Assembly (NCBI GenBank): GCA_046729255.1
Contig: JBKPGF010000078.1
Coordinates: 1 to 49,712 of the forward strand
DNA: 49,712 nucleotides
Reading direction: 5' to 3'
DNA from: PALSA-612 sp046729255
GTDB lineage: Bacteria > Actinomycetota > Thermoleophilia > Gaiellales > Gaiellaceae
Both the position numbers and the translations under genes were made by a program. Shown here in pieces: positions 40,891 through 49,423 of this stretch; the first letter of the stretch is position 1; each line of letters starts with the position of its first letter. The notes under the pieces were generated by a model that saw only the letters and a list, made by a program, of their open reading frames with translations, was not told where the DNA came from and ran no database searches.

Positions 40891-42273
40891 TCATTGGACT
40901 TGCTTCACACGAGCGGTGAGCTCTTGCACGAGGTTGTACACAGAGCGATCCTGCTTGATGAGGCCGGCGATCTTCGAGGTCGCGTGCATGACGGTCGTGT
41001 GGTCGCGGCCGCCAAAGGCGTTGCCGATCTTGGGCAGTGAGGAGTCCGTGAGCTCCCGGGAGAGGTACATCGCGACCTGGCGCGGGTAGACGATGTTCTG
41101 GGACTTCTTCTTCCCGCAGAGCTCGGTGATGCTGAGCGAGAAGCGCTGCGAGACAACCTCCTGGATCCGCTCGATCGAGACCTGGGCCACCTCGCCTTGC
41201 GGGAACACGTCCTTCAGGACGTCCTGAGCGAGCTCGACGGTCATCGCGCGCCCGGTGAGGGACGAGAACGCGACGACGCGAGTGAGTGCGCCTTCGAGCT
41301 CGCGGATGTTCGTCGAGATGCGGCTCGCGATAAACGTCAGCACCTGGGAGTCCGCGATGGTGATCGAATCGGTGTGCACCTTCTTGCGGAGGATGGCGAT
41401 GCGGGTCTCGAGGTCGGGCGGCTGGATGTCGGTGATGAGGCCCCACTCGAACCGCGACCGCAGCCGAGCCTCGAGCGTCGCGATCTCGCGCGGTGGGCGG
41501 TCCGACGAGATGACGATCTGGCTTCCCGTCTCGTAGAGACTGTTGAACGTATGGAAGAACTCCTCCTGGATCCGCTCCTTGTGCTCGAAGAACTGGACGT
41601 CGTCGATCATGAGCACGTCGTAGTTGCGGTAGCGCTGCTTGAAGCCCTCGATGCGCCGGTCGCGGAGCGAGTTGATGAAGTCGTTCATGAACGTCTCGCT
41701 CGTGACGTAGCGGACGGACAGCCTTCGTGAGTGGTTGGTGATGTAGTGCGCGATCGCCTGGAGCAGATGCGTCTTGCCGAGCCCCGTGCCGCCGTAGATG
41801 AAGAGCGGGTTGTACGCGCGGGCCGGGGTCTCCGCTACCGCCAGTGCTGCAGCGTGCGCGAAGCGGTTCGACGAGCCGATGACGAACAGGTCGAATGTGT
41901 ACTTCGGGTTGATACCGGCGCTCGGCTCGCGCTGAGGCTGCTCGGCGTCGGGGGCTGCCGACAGCGAGTCGTCGACAGCGAGCCGAACGACGACGCGGTC
42001 ACCTCCGGATGCATCACGGACCTCCGCGCGAATGAGATCGAGGAAGTGGCCCTCGATCCACTCACGCGTGAAGTTGTTCGGCACGGCGAGCACGAGCGCG
42101 TCGCGCTCCTCGTCGGCGCGCACTTCCCCGAACCACGTGCGGTACGTCGCGTCGTTGAGAGCGCTCCGGAGCCGGCCGGAGACTTCGTTCCACAACGACC
42201 CAGAGGGCAGCGAGTTCGATTCCACGCTGGGGGCGCCCGACTCCTCGGCTCGACAACAGGGACGACCGAGCAT
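40891..42273 (-). CDS. dnaA: Chromosomal replication initiator protein DnaA
   Basis: Initiator ATPase of 460 residues. Domain I has LWNEVSGRLRSALNDATYRTWF, and the linker is variable and short. The AAA+ domain has Walker A IYGGTGLGKTHLL, Walker B MIDDVQFFEHKE and the RLRSRFEWGL arginine finger region. The C-terminal DNA-binding domain carries the DnaA signature GGRDHTTVMHATSKI. I chose the ATG at 42273 because AGGG lies seven bases upstream. The longer frame extends into the origin region with no family similarity. Confidence 0.96.
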   Translation of the reverse strand: MLGRPCCRAEESGAPSVESNSLPSGSLWNEVSGRLRSALNDATYRTWFGEVRADEERDALVLAVPNNFTREWIEGHFLDLIRAEVRDASGGDRVVVRLAVDDSLSAAPDAEQPQREPSAGINPKYTFDLFVIGSSNRFAHAAALAVAETPARAYNPLFIYGGTGLGKTHLLQAIAHYITNHSRRLSVRYVTSETFMNDFINSLRDRRIEGFKQRYRNYDVLMIDDVQFFEHKERIQEEFFHTFNSLYETGSQIVISSDRPPREIATLEARLRSRFEWGLITDIQPPDLETRIAILRKKVHTDSITIADSQVLTFIASRISTNIRELEGALTRVVAFSSLTGRAMTVELAQDVLKDVFPQGEVAQVSIERIQEVVSQRFSLSITELCGKKKSQNIVYPRQVAMYLSRELTDSSLPKIGNAFGGRDHTTVMHATSKIAGLIKQDRSVYNLVQELTARVKQVQ

Positions 42274-42548
42274 AGCACTGCCCTCGCGGCGATGGAATCG
42301 CTGGAAAACCCACTGCAGGTCGTCGCAGAAGTGGCCTATTTGCAGGGATTTTTTGAGCAATCCAGGGCTTCTTCCACAGGTGTGGAAACTGTCGGTTGTC
42401 CGACTGGACAACGCATCTGGACATCGGTAGGTGCGGGGACTTTTGACACTGCGTGAGCGTCGGCGCGAGCTGTGGACAACTTCTTGCGAAGGAGGTTGTC
42501 TATACTCGCGGCCGCGGTCGACAGGCAGTCGCCCGCCCTTCCTGAACG
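42274..42548. other. Putative oriC between dnaA and rpmH
   Basis: A 275-bp divergent gap. It contains a perfect DnaA box read as TTGTCCACA on the minus strand (42471-42479), a palindrome TTCCACA-GG-TGTGGAA (42372-42387) and an inverted pair GTTGTCC / GGACAAC (42395-42412). The last two are built from DnaA-box halves. A locally AT-richer patch (about 42338-42363, with six T in a row) is a candidate unwinding site. The gene context dnaA / rpmH is a common origin location. Whether the boxes here or those in the dnaA-dnaN gap dominate cannot be told from the sequence. Confidence 0.65.
42501..42506 (+). promoter_or_regulatory. -10 element (TATACT) of the rpmH promoter
   Basis: TATACT is a near-consensus -10, 43 bp before the rpmH ATG. 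No convincing -35 is present at 16-18 bp. The DnaA box at 42471 sits just upstream, so DnaA could influence this promoter. Confidence 0.55.
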
Positions 42549-42683
42549 ATGAAACGCACCTATCAGCCCAACGTGCGCCGGCGGAAGCGGAAGCACGGCT
42601 TCCGCGCCCGGATGTCGACTCGCGCCGGCCGCGCGATCCTCAAGCGCCGCCGTGCCCGCGGCCGCAAGCGGCTCTCGGCGTAG
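42549..42683 (+). CDS. rpmH: Ribosomal protein bL34
   Basis: Forty-four-residue, highly basic protein beginning MKRTYQPNVRRRKRKHGF, then RARMSTRAGRAILKRRRARG and KRLSA. This is a textbook bL34 of the 50S subunit at its usual place beside dnaA and rnpA. The ATG is at 42549 and the stop TAG at 42681-42683. It is too short for a typical length-filtered gene list but unmistakable. Confidence 0.98.
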   Translation: MKRTYQPNVRRRKRKHGFRARMSTRAGRAILKRRRARGRKRLSA

Positions 42684-42735
42684 GGTGCCCGAAGGGCCCC
42701 CCGGCTCGACCCCGACGCGTCTAGTCTGACGAGTC

Positions 42736-43083
42736 ATGCAGCGCCGGCACCGGCTCAGCCGATCGCAGGACTTCGATGCCGTCTACCGGAAGGGCCGCTC
42801 CACGTCCACGCGCTACCTCGTCCTCTACTGGTTCCCCCGCGAGGAGGAGGATGACGATGCGAGGCTCGGCCTGGCCGTTCCGAAGAGCACCGGCAACGCC
42901 GTCCAGCGAAACCGGATCAAGCGCCGGCTCCGCGAGCTCTGGCGCGCACGGCTCGAGGACGTGCCGGCGGGATGTGACTACGTGCTCGTGGTGCGGCCCG
43001 GCCTCGTCGAGGCCGCGGACGCGCAGGGCGCGACCTGGCTCGGCGAGCGTCTGGACGAGCTGTTGAGCAAGGCGGCGGCGTGA
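42736..43083 (+). CDS. rnpA: Ribonuclease P protein component
   Basis: Basic protein subunit of RNase P (115 residues), which matures tRNA 5' ends with the catalytic RNA. The conserved RNR helix NAVQRNRIKRRLRELWR is present, after RSQDFDAVYRKG and RLGLAVPKSTGN. The stop overlaps yidD by 4 bp (GTGA). Confidence 0.95.
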   Translation: MQRRHRLSRSQDFDAVYRKGRSTSTRYLVLYWFPREEEDDDARLGLAVPKSTGNAVQRNRIKRRLRELWRARLEDVPAGCDYVLVVRPGLVEAADAQGATWLGERLDELLSKAAA

Positions 43084-43283
43084 AGGTCCTCAGCCTCGTG
43101 CTGCGTTCCATCGCACCCTCACCGGGCGTCGCCGGCGTGCCCACCTGCAAGTACCACCCGACTTGCTCGGAATACGCCGGGGCGGCGGTTCGCAAGCACG
43201 GCGTTCTCAAGGGGTCCGCGAAGGCGGTGTGGCGGCTCGCACGCTGCAATCCGTGGAGCCACGGGGGCGTGGACCACCCATGA
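43080..43283 (+). CDS. yidD: Membrane protein insertion efficiency factor YidD
   Basis: Sixty-seven-residue YidD with the family core PTCKYHPTCSEYAGAAVRKHG and RLARCNPWSHGGVDHP, including three conserved cysteines. It assists YidC-dependent membrane insertion. The GTG start overlaps the rnpA stop. It is separated from yidC by an unusual 298-bp structured spacer rather than lying adjacent. Confidence 0.94.
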   Translation: MKVLSLVLRSIAPSPGVAGVPTCKYHPTCSEYAGAAVRKHGVLKGSAKAVWRLARCNPWSHGGVDHP

Positions 43284-43311
43284 TCGCCGCTCGGCTTCGC
43301 CTCGCTCCCGT

Positions 43312-43410
43312 GGGGGAAACCATGTTGGCGCCTGCGGCGCCACTTCCTCGCCTCGCGCCAAGACGCGCGGCTGCGCCGCCGCCTTTGCCCTCGGCTTCGA
43401 AGTTTCCTCC
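43312..43410 (+). repeat. Structured repeat, copy A (yidD-yidC spacer)
   Basis: A 99-bp unit. Outer arms GGAAAC (43315-43320) and GTTTCC (43402-43407) pair. Inside are a GGCGCC-TGC-GGCGCC hairpin (43327-43341) and a GCGGC-TGC-GCCGC hairpin (43367-43379), flanked by GCCAAG and CTTTGC, which pair with one mismatch. The segment 43325-43405 aligns without gaps to 43459-43539 (63 of 81 identical). Confidence 0.7.
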
Positions 43411-43444
43411 ACGAGCCCCCTTCTTCCAGAAGCCGACTTTGCCA

Positions 43445-43542
43445 GGGGAACCTCCCGGTTGGCGCCTTCGGCGCCTCTACATCGCCTCGCACCAACGTCG
43501 GCAGCTCCGCTGCCACCTTGGTGCTCGGCTTCGAAGTTCCCC
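43445..43542 (+). repeat. Structured repeat, copy B (yidD-yidC spacer)
   Basis: A 98-bp unit, 134 bp downstream of copy A. Outer arms GGGGAAC (43445-43451) and GTTCCCC (43536-43542) pair perfectly. Inside are GGCGCC-TTC-GGCGCC (43461-43475) and GGCAGC-TCC-GCTGCC (43500-43514), the latter enclosed by CACCAA (43490-43495) and TTGGTG (43518-43523). The outer and second inner stems are kept by compensatory changes relative to copy A. The rest of the spacer (43284-43311 and 43543-43581) holds no gene. One more CTCGGCTTCG copy lies at 43290. Confidence 0.7.
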
Positions 43543-43581
43543 TAGAACCCCTCCCCATGATCATGAGCCGGGGGTCGGCCC

Positions 43582-44430
43582 ATGATCGTCGCCACGGTCG
43601 TCGCCGGCATCACGACCCCGATCGTCAACGTCTTTGCGGACATCATCGACTTCCTCGGTCCGCACGGCGCGATCGGGCTGCCGTGGGCGTGGGCGATCGT
43701 AGCCCTCACGGTGATCGTCCGCATGCTGCTGGTACAGCTGACGGTGAAGCAGATCCACTCGATGCAGAACCTCCAGCGCCATGCGCCGGAGATGAAGGAG
43801 ATCCAGCGGAAGTTCAAGCACGACCGCCCGAAAATGAACGAGGAGTTGATGAAGTTCTACAAGGAGAACCGCATCAACCCGGCGGCTTCGTGCCTGCCGA
43901 TCCTCTTCCAGATCCCGATCTTCATCTCGCTCTTCTTCCTGCTGAAGAACTTCACGACTTCGACCGACTACCAGCAGGGCGACAACCTCGAATGGCTCGG
44001 TCTCATCAACATCCTCGAGAAGGCGAACGTCGGGTGGGGCCCGCTGCTGCTCGTCATCTACATCGGCAGCCAGCTCGCGTCGACGTACTTCATGTCCGCC
44101 ACCATGGAGCGAACGCAGCGCCTGATCTTCTTCGCGCTGCCCTTCCTCTTCATCCCGTTCATCGTCAACTTCAAGGCAGGGCTCGTCCTCTACTGGGCGA
44201 CGACGAACCTCTGGACGGTGGGGCAGGGCGTCGTCACGAGGCGCCTGGTGCCGCGGACGAAGGTGACGCCGCAAAAGAAGACCTCCCGCACACCGCCGAA
44301 GGCCGAGACTGCCCGAGCCGCTGTTGCCGACGAGCCGCGGTCGGCCCCGGAGCCCGCCGCTGTGGCGCAGGCAACCCCCGGTGCGCCTCGACGCGTCAAG
44401 CGGAAGAAGAAGCGCGGCGGCAGGCGATGA
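43582..44430 (+). CDS. yidC: Membrane protein insertase YidC (Gram-positive Oxa1 type)
   Basis: Insertase of 282 residues with five transmembrane helices and no large periplasmic P1 domain, as in Gram-positive YidC. The conserved cytoplasmic hairpin reads EMKEIQRKFKHDRPKMNEELMKFYKENRINP, followed by ASCLPILFQIPIFISLFFLL. The basic tail ending RRVKRKKKRGGRR probably contacts ribosomes. The N-terminus lacks an obvious lipobox. The ATG at 43582 follows GGTCGG weakly. The stop overlaps the jag start (ATGA). Confidence 0.95.
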   Translation: MIVATVVAGITTPIVNVFADIIDFLGPHGAIGLPWAWAIVALTVIVRMLLVQLTVKQIHSMQNLQRHAPEMKEIQRKFKHDRPKMNEELMKFYKENRINPAASCLPILFQIPIFISLFFLLKNFTTSTDYQQGDNLEWLGLINILEKANVGWGPLLLVIYIGSQLASTYFMSATMERTQRLIFFALPFLFIPFIVNFKAGLVLYWATTNLWTVGQGVVTRRLVPRTKVTPQKKTSRTPPKAETARAAVADEPRSAPEPAAVAQATPGAPRRVKRKKKRGGRR

Positions 44431-45125
44431 GCACCGGCGCAGGCTTCGTCGAGATCGAGGCCGCCGGCGAGACGGTCGGGGAGGCGAAGTGGCAGGCGAT
44501 GCGTGAGCTCGAGCGCCTCCACCCGGGCCTCGACCGGGACGCGGTGACGTTCGAGGTGCTTTCCGAGGGCGAGCGCGGACTGCTCGGCGTCGGCACGTCA
44601 CCCGCGCGCGTGCTGGCACGCGCGGATGCCGCCGCCGTCCGTGAGCCCGCGCCGTCTACGGCGGCGTCGTCCGCCGCGAAGCTCGGCCGGGACCTCGTCG
44701 AACGCATCGCCTCTGCGCTGGGCATCTCCGCACGGGTGACGGTGACCGAAGACGACGACGCCGTCCGCGTATCGGCAGCTGCCAGCGACGTGGGCGTGCT
44801 CATCGGCCGGGACGGCCGCACGATCGACGCGATGCAGCACCTCGTCTCTTCGATCGCGTACCGGGCCCACGGAGACGACGGCAAGGCCATCGAGGTTGAC
44901 GCCGGCGGCTATCGAGAGCGCCGCCGCGCGAGGCTCGAGACCACTGCCAGACAGGCGGCAGAGCGAGTGCGAACGAGCGGTGCTGAGGTTCGGCTCGAGC
45001 CGATGAGCTCCCTCGAGCGACGCATCGTGCACCTGGCGCTCGAGGGCGACGCCGACGTAGAGACGCGCAGCGAGGGCGAGGATCCCGAGCGGTTCGTGAT
45101 CGTCGTGCCCACGGCCTCGGAGTGA
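44427..45125 (+). CDS. Jag/KhpB RNA-binding protein
   Basis: Protein of 232 residues with an N-terminal Jag domain (about 1-50: FVEIEAAGETVGEAKWQAM and VLSEGERGLLGVGT), a KH domain with VGVLIGRDGRTIDAMQHLV (GxxG loop GRDG) and a C-terminal R3H domain (about 170-232). KhpB binds RNA and influences cell-envelope and division genes in other Gram-positives. Its place after yidC is usual. The ATG overlaps the yidC stop. Confidence 0.93.
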   Translation: MSTGAGFVEIEAAGETVGEAKWQAMRELERLHPGLDRDAVTFEVLSEGERGLLGVGTSPARVLARADAAAVREPAPSTAASSAAKLGRDLVERIASALGISARVTVTEDDDAVRVSAAASDVGVLIGRDGRTIDAMQHLVSSIAYRAHGDDGKAIEVDAGGYRERRRARLETTARQAAERVRTSGAEVRLEPMSSLERRIVHLALEGDADVETRSEGEDPERFVIVVPTASE

Positions 45126-45712
45126 TCGATCCGCGCCTCGAGCGCTGGCTCGACGCGCTGCTCGAGACACCGGGAATGACGTCCATCGGCGACCGCGCCG
45201 AGGCAAGGCGCGTGCACGTCGACGACAGCCTCGACGCCCTGCCGGCGATTGCTCGTTTCGAAGGCTCGATCGTCGACGTGGGCTCGGGAGGCGGCTCGCC
45301 CGGCATTCCGCTCGCAGCCGCGCTTCCAGACCGTGAGGTGACGCTGCTCGAAGCGAACGGCCGCAAGGCGGCCTTCCTCGAGCGCGTGACTGCGGACTTC
45401 GAGAACGTCCGTGTACTCCGCGGTCGCGCTGAGGAACAGCTCACAGACACGTACGGCGTTGCCGTTGCGAAGGCGCTGGCGCCGCCTCCCGTCGCCGCCG
45501 AGTGGTGTCTCGCGCTCGTGCGCCCCGGTGGCGGCGCCGTGCTCTACGTCGGGCCTAGCGCGGACGCGGGGGCGTTGCGCGTAGTGGCACAGCGGCTGGG
45601 CGCCGGAATCCCGGAGACGGCGGGCGGGACGATCGTCATTCCCAAGCTGACGGCGACCCCGCCCGGTTTCCCCCGCCGCGCCGGAATCGCCCGCAAGCGC
45701 CCGCTCGCGTAG
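45122..45712 (+). CDS. rsmG: 16S rRNA (guanine527-N7)-methyltransferase
   Basis: SAM-dependent methyltransferase of 196 residues that modifies G527 of 16S rRNA. The SAM loop is SIVDVGSGGGSPGIPLA (about 49-65). The family stretch VHVDDSLDALP lies before it and LLEANGRKAAFL after it. In several bacteria its loss gives low-level streptomycin resistance. The GTG overlaps the jag stop (GTGA). Confidence 0.94.
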   Translation: MIDPRLERWLDALLETPGMTSIGDRAEARRVHVDDSLDALPAIARFEGSIVDVGSGGGSPGIPLAAALPDREVTLLEANGRKAAFLERVTADFENVRVLRGRAEEQLTDTYGVAVAKALAPPPVAAEWCLALVRPGGGAVLYVGPSADAGALRVVAQRLGAGIPETAGGTIVIPKLTATPPGFPRRAGIARKRPLA

Positions 45713-45740
45713 CGTCCGCACCGCTCGGGACAATGGGCAC

Positions 45741-46479
<739 letters not shown>

Positions 46480-46496
<17 letters not shown>

Positions 46497-47337
46497 AGCA
46501 GAACCCAGCCCGCGGCGCGGTCTCGGGAAAGGCCTCGACGTCCTCATCGGCGGAGCCGCGGAGCCGGACCTCGCTCATGTGCCGGTGGATGCGGTGCACC
46601 CGAATCCCAGGCAGCCACGACGGCGGATCGACGGCGAGGCGGTGTCGGGTCTGGCCGAGTCGATCCGACAACAGGGCGTCGTCCAGCCCGTCGTCGTCCG
46701 CCCCCGTTCCGCCGGCGGCTGGGAGCTGATCGCCGGAGAGCGGCGCTGGCGGGCGGCGCGCGAGGCGGGCCTGAAGACGGTGCCGGCGGTCGTCCGTCAC
46801 GCCGACGACCGCGATTCGCTGCTGCTCGCCCTCGTGGAGAACGTCGCCCGCGAGCAGCTGTCGCCGGTCGAGGAGGCTCGGGCGTACTCGGTGCTGATGG
46901 ACGAGTTCGTGCTCACCCTCGGGGAGGTCGCCGATCGCGTAGGTCGCTCGAAGCCCTCTGTTGCGAACCGCCTCCGGCTGCTCGACCTGCCGGACGACGT
47001 GCTCGGCATGGTGGAGCGCGGCGAGTTGACTGAGGGGCACGCGCGGGCAGTGTTGGCGGTGCCTGGTCAGGACGACCGCCGGGCGCTCGCGAGCCTCATC
47101 GTCCGCCGCGGGCTCTCCGTCCGCGCCGCGGAGCAGGCGGCGCGGTGGGCCGGTGCGAGGCAACGGCCACGCAAGCGCGGCGCACCCGTCGATCCCGCGC
47201 TCGCAGCGCGTGTGAACGCCGCCGTTGAGCTCCTCTTCGGCAAGCCCGCGAAGGTGAGTCGCGGCAAGGTCGAGATTGCCTTTGCCGACGAGCACGAGCT
47301 CGAGGAGCTGGCCGAAGTTCTCGAACGCATCGCCTGA
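46480..47337 (+). CDS. parB: Chromosome-partitioning protein ParB (Spo0J)
   Basis: CTPase and parS-binding protein of 285 residues. The N-terminus PRRGLGKGLDVLIGG is the ParA-interacting segment. CTP motifs are in LIAGERRWRAAREAG and ENVAREQLSPVEEARAY, and the HTH core is TLGEVADRVGRSKPSVANRLRLLDLP. A short C-terminal dimerisation region follows. The start is TTG at 46480, since no ATG or GTG fits, and it overlaps parA. I saw no parS site in the window. Confidence 0.95.
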
Positions 47338-47394
47338 AGCGCCCCTGGTGATGCCATCGAGGAATCGGCCACGGCTCACCCACGCTCGCGACAA

Positions 47395-47424
47395 CGCTCG
47401 GCCGCAAGGCCGCCCTCCCGAGCG
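47395..47424. terminator. Terminator-like hairpin between parB and tRNA-Ile
   Basis: Arms CGCTCGG (47395-47401) and CCGAGCG (47418-47424) pair perfectly. An overlapping alternative GGCC-GCAA-GGCC hairpin with a GNRA loop lies at 47400-47411. It is placed to end parB on one side and tRNA-Ile on the other. Confidence 0.5.
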
Positions 47425-47449
47425 GAAAGCGAAGCGGGCGAGGGAGCAT

Positions 47450-47523
47450 TGGGCGATCGTGGATTCGAACCACGGACCTCCGCCTTATCAGAGCGGCGCT
47501 CTAACCGACTGAGCTAATCGCCC
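47450..47523 (-). tRNA. tRNA-Ile (anticodon GAT)
   Basis: The minus strand gives GGGCGAT acceptor, D-arm AGCTCAGTCGGTTAGAGC, anticodon loop CTGATAA (GAT), variable loop, T-arm with GGTTCGAATCC and closing ATCGCCC plus discriminator A. It is 74 nt and all stems pair. CCA is not encoded, as is common in actinobacteria. It reads codons ATC and ATT. Confidence 0.97.
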
Positions 47524-47532
47524 GGCCCACCG

Positions 47533-47538
47533 ATTCTA
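47533..47538 (-). promoter_or_regulatory. -10 element (TAGAAT) of the tRNA-Ile promoter
   Basis: On the minus strand TAGAAT lies nine bases upstream of the mature tRNA 5' end, with a weak GAAACC -35 16 bp further up. This implies a very short leader before RNase P cleavage. Confidence 0.55.
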
Positions 47539-47592
47539 GCCGTCGGTGACCTTCGGTTTCTCGGTCCGCCTCGGCTACCATCGGACCGGACG

Positions 47593-48093
47593 ATGACGGA
47601 GATGGTCATCTACGGGGTGAGCTTCGACCTCGTCGGCAAGCAGCCGATCGTCCTCCTGAAGACGACCGACGGGAATCGCTTCCTGCCCATCTGGATCGGC
47701 CAGTCGGAAGCGGCGGCCATCCTCATGAAGCTCCAGGGCCAGGCAACGCCGCGGCCGCTGACGCACGATCTGTTCACGAACGCGCTCGGTGAGCTCGATG
47801 CCGAGGTAGTCAAAGTCTGCGTCACCGAGCTCCGCGAGAGCACGTTCTACGCGACGATCACGATCCGGCAGAACGGCTCCGAGCTCGAGATCGACTCGCG
47901 GCCGTCCGACGCGATCGCGCTCGCCGTGAGGGCCGACGCACCCATCTTCGCCGACGACGGCGTCATCGAGGAGTCGGCCATCGAGTTCGAGGGTGACGAC
48001 GTGAACGAGGACGACCTCGTCGACGAGTTCAAGAAGTTCCTCGACAAGGTGACGCCCGACGAGTTCGCTGCAGCCGAGGGCGACCCCGACTAG
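47593..48093 (+). CDS. Bifunctional nuclease (BFN/DUF151) family protein
   Basis: Protein of 166 residues with the BFN domain GVSFDLVGKQPIVLLKTTDGNRFLPIWIGQSEAAAI and LTHDLFTNALGELDAEVVKVCV. RQNGSELEIDSRPSDAIALAVRADAPIF follows. A plant member has been reported to have DNase and RNase activity, while bacterial members have no settled role. The C-terminal acidic tail (EDDLVDEFKKFLDKV) is common in actinobacterial versions, where UvrB/C-like segments may appear. The ATG at 47593 is good, and an alternative Met is three codons on. Confidence 0.88.
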   Translation: MTEMVIYGVSFDLVGKQPIVLLKTTDGNRFLPIWIGQSEAAAILMKLQGQATPRPLTHDLFTNALGELDAEVVKVCVTELRESTFYATITIRQNGSELEIDSRPSDAIALAVRADAPIFADDGVIEESAIEFEGDDVNEDDLVDEFKKFLDKVTPDEFAAAEGDPD

Positions 48094-48104
48094 ATCGAGG
48101 AGGG

Positions 48105-48159
48105 TCTGGCAAAACAGTGACTGTGCCGCCAGAACGCACCGGATCGCCGCGCTGCGGCG
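48105..48159 (+). terminator. Inverted repeats after the BFN gene
   Basis: Two elements follow the stop. TCTGGC (48105-48110) pairs with GCCAGA (48128-48133) around an inner ACAGT-G-ACTGT. A second perfect CGCCGC-GCT-GCGGCG hairpin lies at 48145-48159. Neither is followed by a T-tract. They are well placed to end transcription before the convergent L,D-transpeptidase gene. Confidence 0.5.
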
Positions 48160-48261
48160 TCCTCGGTCGCCCACCTACTTGAGTCAGTACGCGGGCTCCC
48201 TGCGTCCTTGCAGCCCGACGCCCGGAGCGCCCCGGCGACGAGCACCGTTCCGCCAAACCTC

Positions 48262-49401
48262 CTAGTAGACGATCACGACCTCGCCGTAGGGCTCGCTTTC
48301 GAAGAGCCGGTCGGCGACGAAGTTCGGCACCCGGATGCAGCCGTGCGATGCGGGATACGGCGGCACGGACGGATTGCCGTGAATCGCGTAGCCGCCGTAG
48401 AAGTACATCGGCTTGTAGAGGACGCCGAGCGGGCTCGGGTCGTAGCCTGGCACCTTGCGGCTGATCGCAAACCGGCCGACGGGCGTGTAGTAGCCCGCGA
48501 TGCCGGCGGTGGAGACGGGAGAGACGAGGGCGACGCGGCTGTCGCGCACGATCATGAGGATCTGCCGCTGCTTGTCGATCTCGATGTGGTCGGCGGGGCT
48601 CTTGTAGCGCGGAACGACCTCAGCGGGCTTTGCAAGCCGCGTCCAGAAGGCCGCGTCGGCGAGGCCGGTCCGCTCGAGACGCTGCGCCTTCTGGAACGCG
48701 TAGATCGCCTGCTGCGCATCGGAGTCGAGCACCGTGCGCGGAGACGGCGCGGCGTAGCCGAGCGCACGCAGCCGATCGAGCAGCGCCGCGACGAACGGGC
48801 CCTGGTAGCCGTAGCCGACGGTAGGGGCGCTCAGTGCGACGGGAATCTGCCGGCCCACGTAGGCGTAGCCTTTCGCCGGAAGAACGTCGACGGCGACGCT
48901 GAAAGGCGCGACGGAGGTAGTGCCGAGCTTGACGCGAGCGCGTCCTGCGAAGGACCCGCGGTACGACTCCTCGCCGTCTCGGACGACCCGCACGCGGACT
49001 GAGCCTGCCGTGTGGGGCACGAGGCGGGCGACCACTGACAGCGGCGCGCCGGCGACCCGTGAGCCGACGAGCCTGGCCTGGAGCGCGGGCACGATGCGGA
49101 CCGTGACCGGCTTGGAGGAAATGCCGGCGGCGACGGTGTGGAAGGGCCCGGGCCGGCCGAGCGACACCTGGAAGCGGTACGAGCTGTCGCGGCGGATCGC
49201 CGTCGCGGCCACGAGTGTCCTGCCTCGCATGAGCGTCACCCGCGTGCCGGGCATGGACGGCGACACGCGTCCCGAGAAGTCGACGATGTGACCGAACGTC
49301 GTGGCGCCGGGAGCGCGGAGCGTGAGCGTTCCAGCGCTGTCGACGGCAGCGGCGGGCGCTGCCAAGGCAAGGAAGAGACTGACGGCGACGGCGGCGCGCA
49401 C
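48262..49401 (-). CDS. Secreted L,D-transpeptidase with peptidoglycan-binding and Ig-like domains
   Basis: Protein of 379 residues. A Sec signal (1-20) precedes two beta-rich Ig-like regions (about 22-190). A peptidoglycan-binding-type helical domain (about 196-250: FVAALLDRLRALGYAAPS and AQQAIYAFQKAQRL) and a YkuD catalytic domain follow. The catalytic motif is AIHGNPSVPPYPASHGCIRVPN, with His and Cys in the standard HGxx..SHGCxR arrangement. It makes 3-3 (or protein-wall) crosslinks. The GTG at 49401 fits the signal peptide. Confidence 0.92.
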   Translation of the reverse strand: MRAAVAVSLFLALAAPAAAVDSAGTLTLRAPGATTFGHIVDFSGRVSPSMPGTRVTLMRGRTLVAATAIRRDSSYRFQVSLGRPGPFHTVAAGISSKPVTVRIVPALQARLVGSRVAGAPLSVVARLVPHTAGSVRVRVVRDGEESYRGSFAGRARVKLGTTSVAPFSVAVDVLPAKGYAYVGRQIPVALSAPTVGYGYQGPFVAALLDRLRALGYAAPSPRTVLDSDAQQAIYAFQKAQRLERTGLADAAFWTRLAKPAEVVPRYKSPADHIEIDKQRQILMIVRDSRVALVSPVSTAGIAGYYTPVGRFAISRKVPGYDPSPLGVLYKPMYFYGGYAIHGNPSVPPYPASHGCIRVPNFVADRLFESEPYGEVVIVY

Positions 49402-49423
49402 GCCGCGAGAGAATAGTCGGAAG

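Noticed and set aside
43119..43585. Open frames through the yidD-yidC spacer on both strands
   Set aside because: They run through the repeated hairpins, the repeat offset is not a multiple of three and no protein family is recognisable.
47338..47449. A small gene between parB and tRNA-Ile
   Set aside because: Only hairpins are present. The short frames there overlap parB or the tRNA and lack a plausible start and family.
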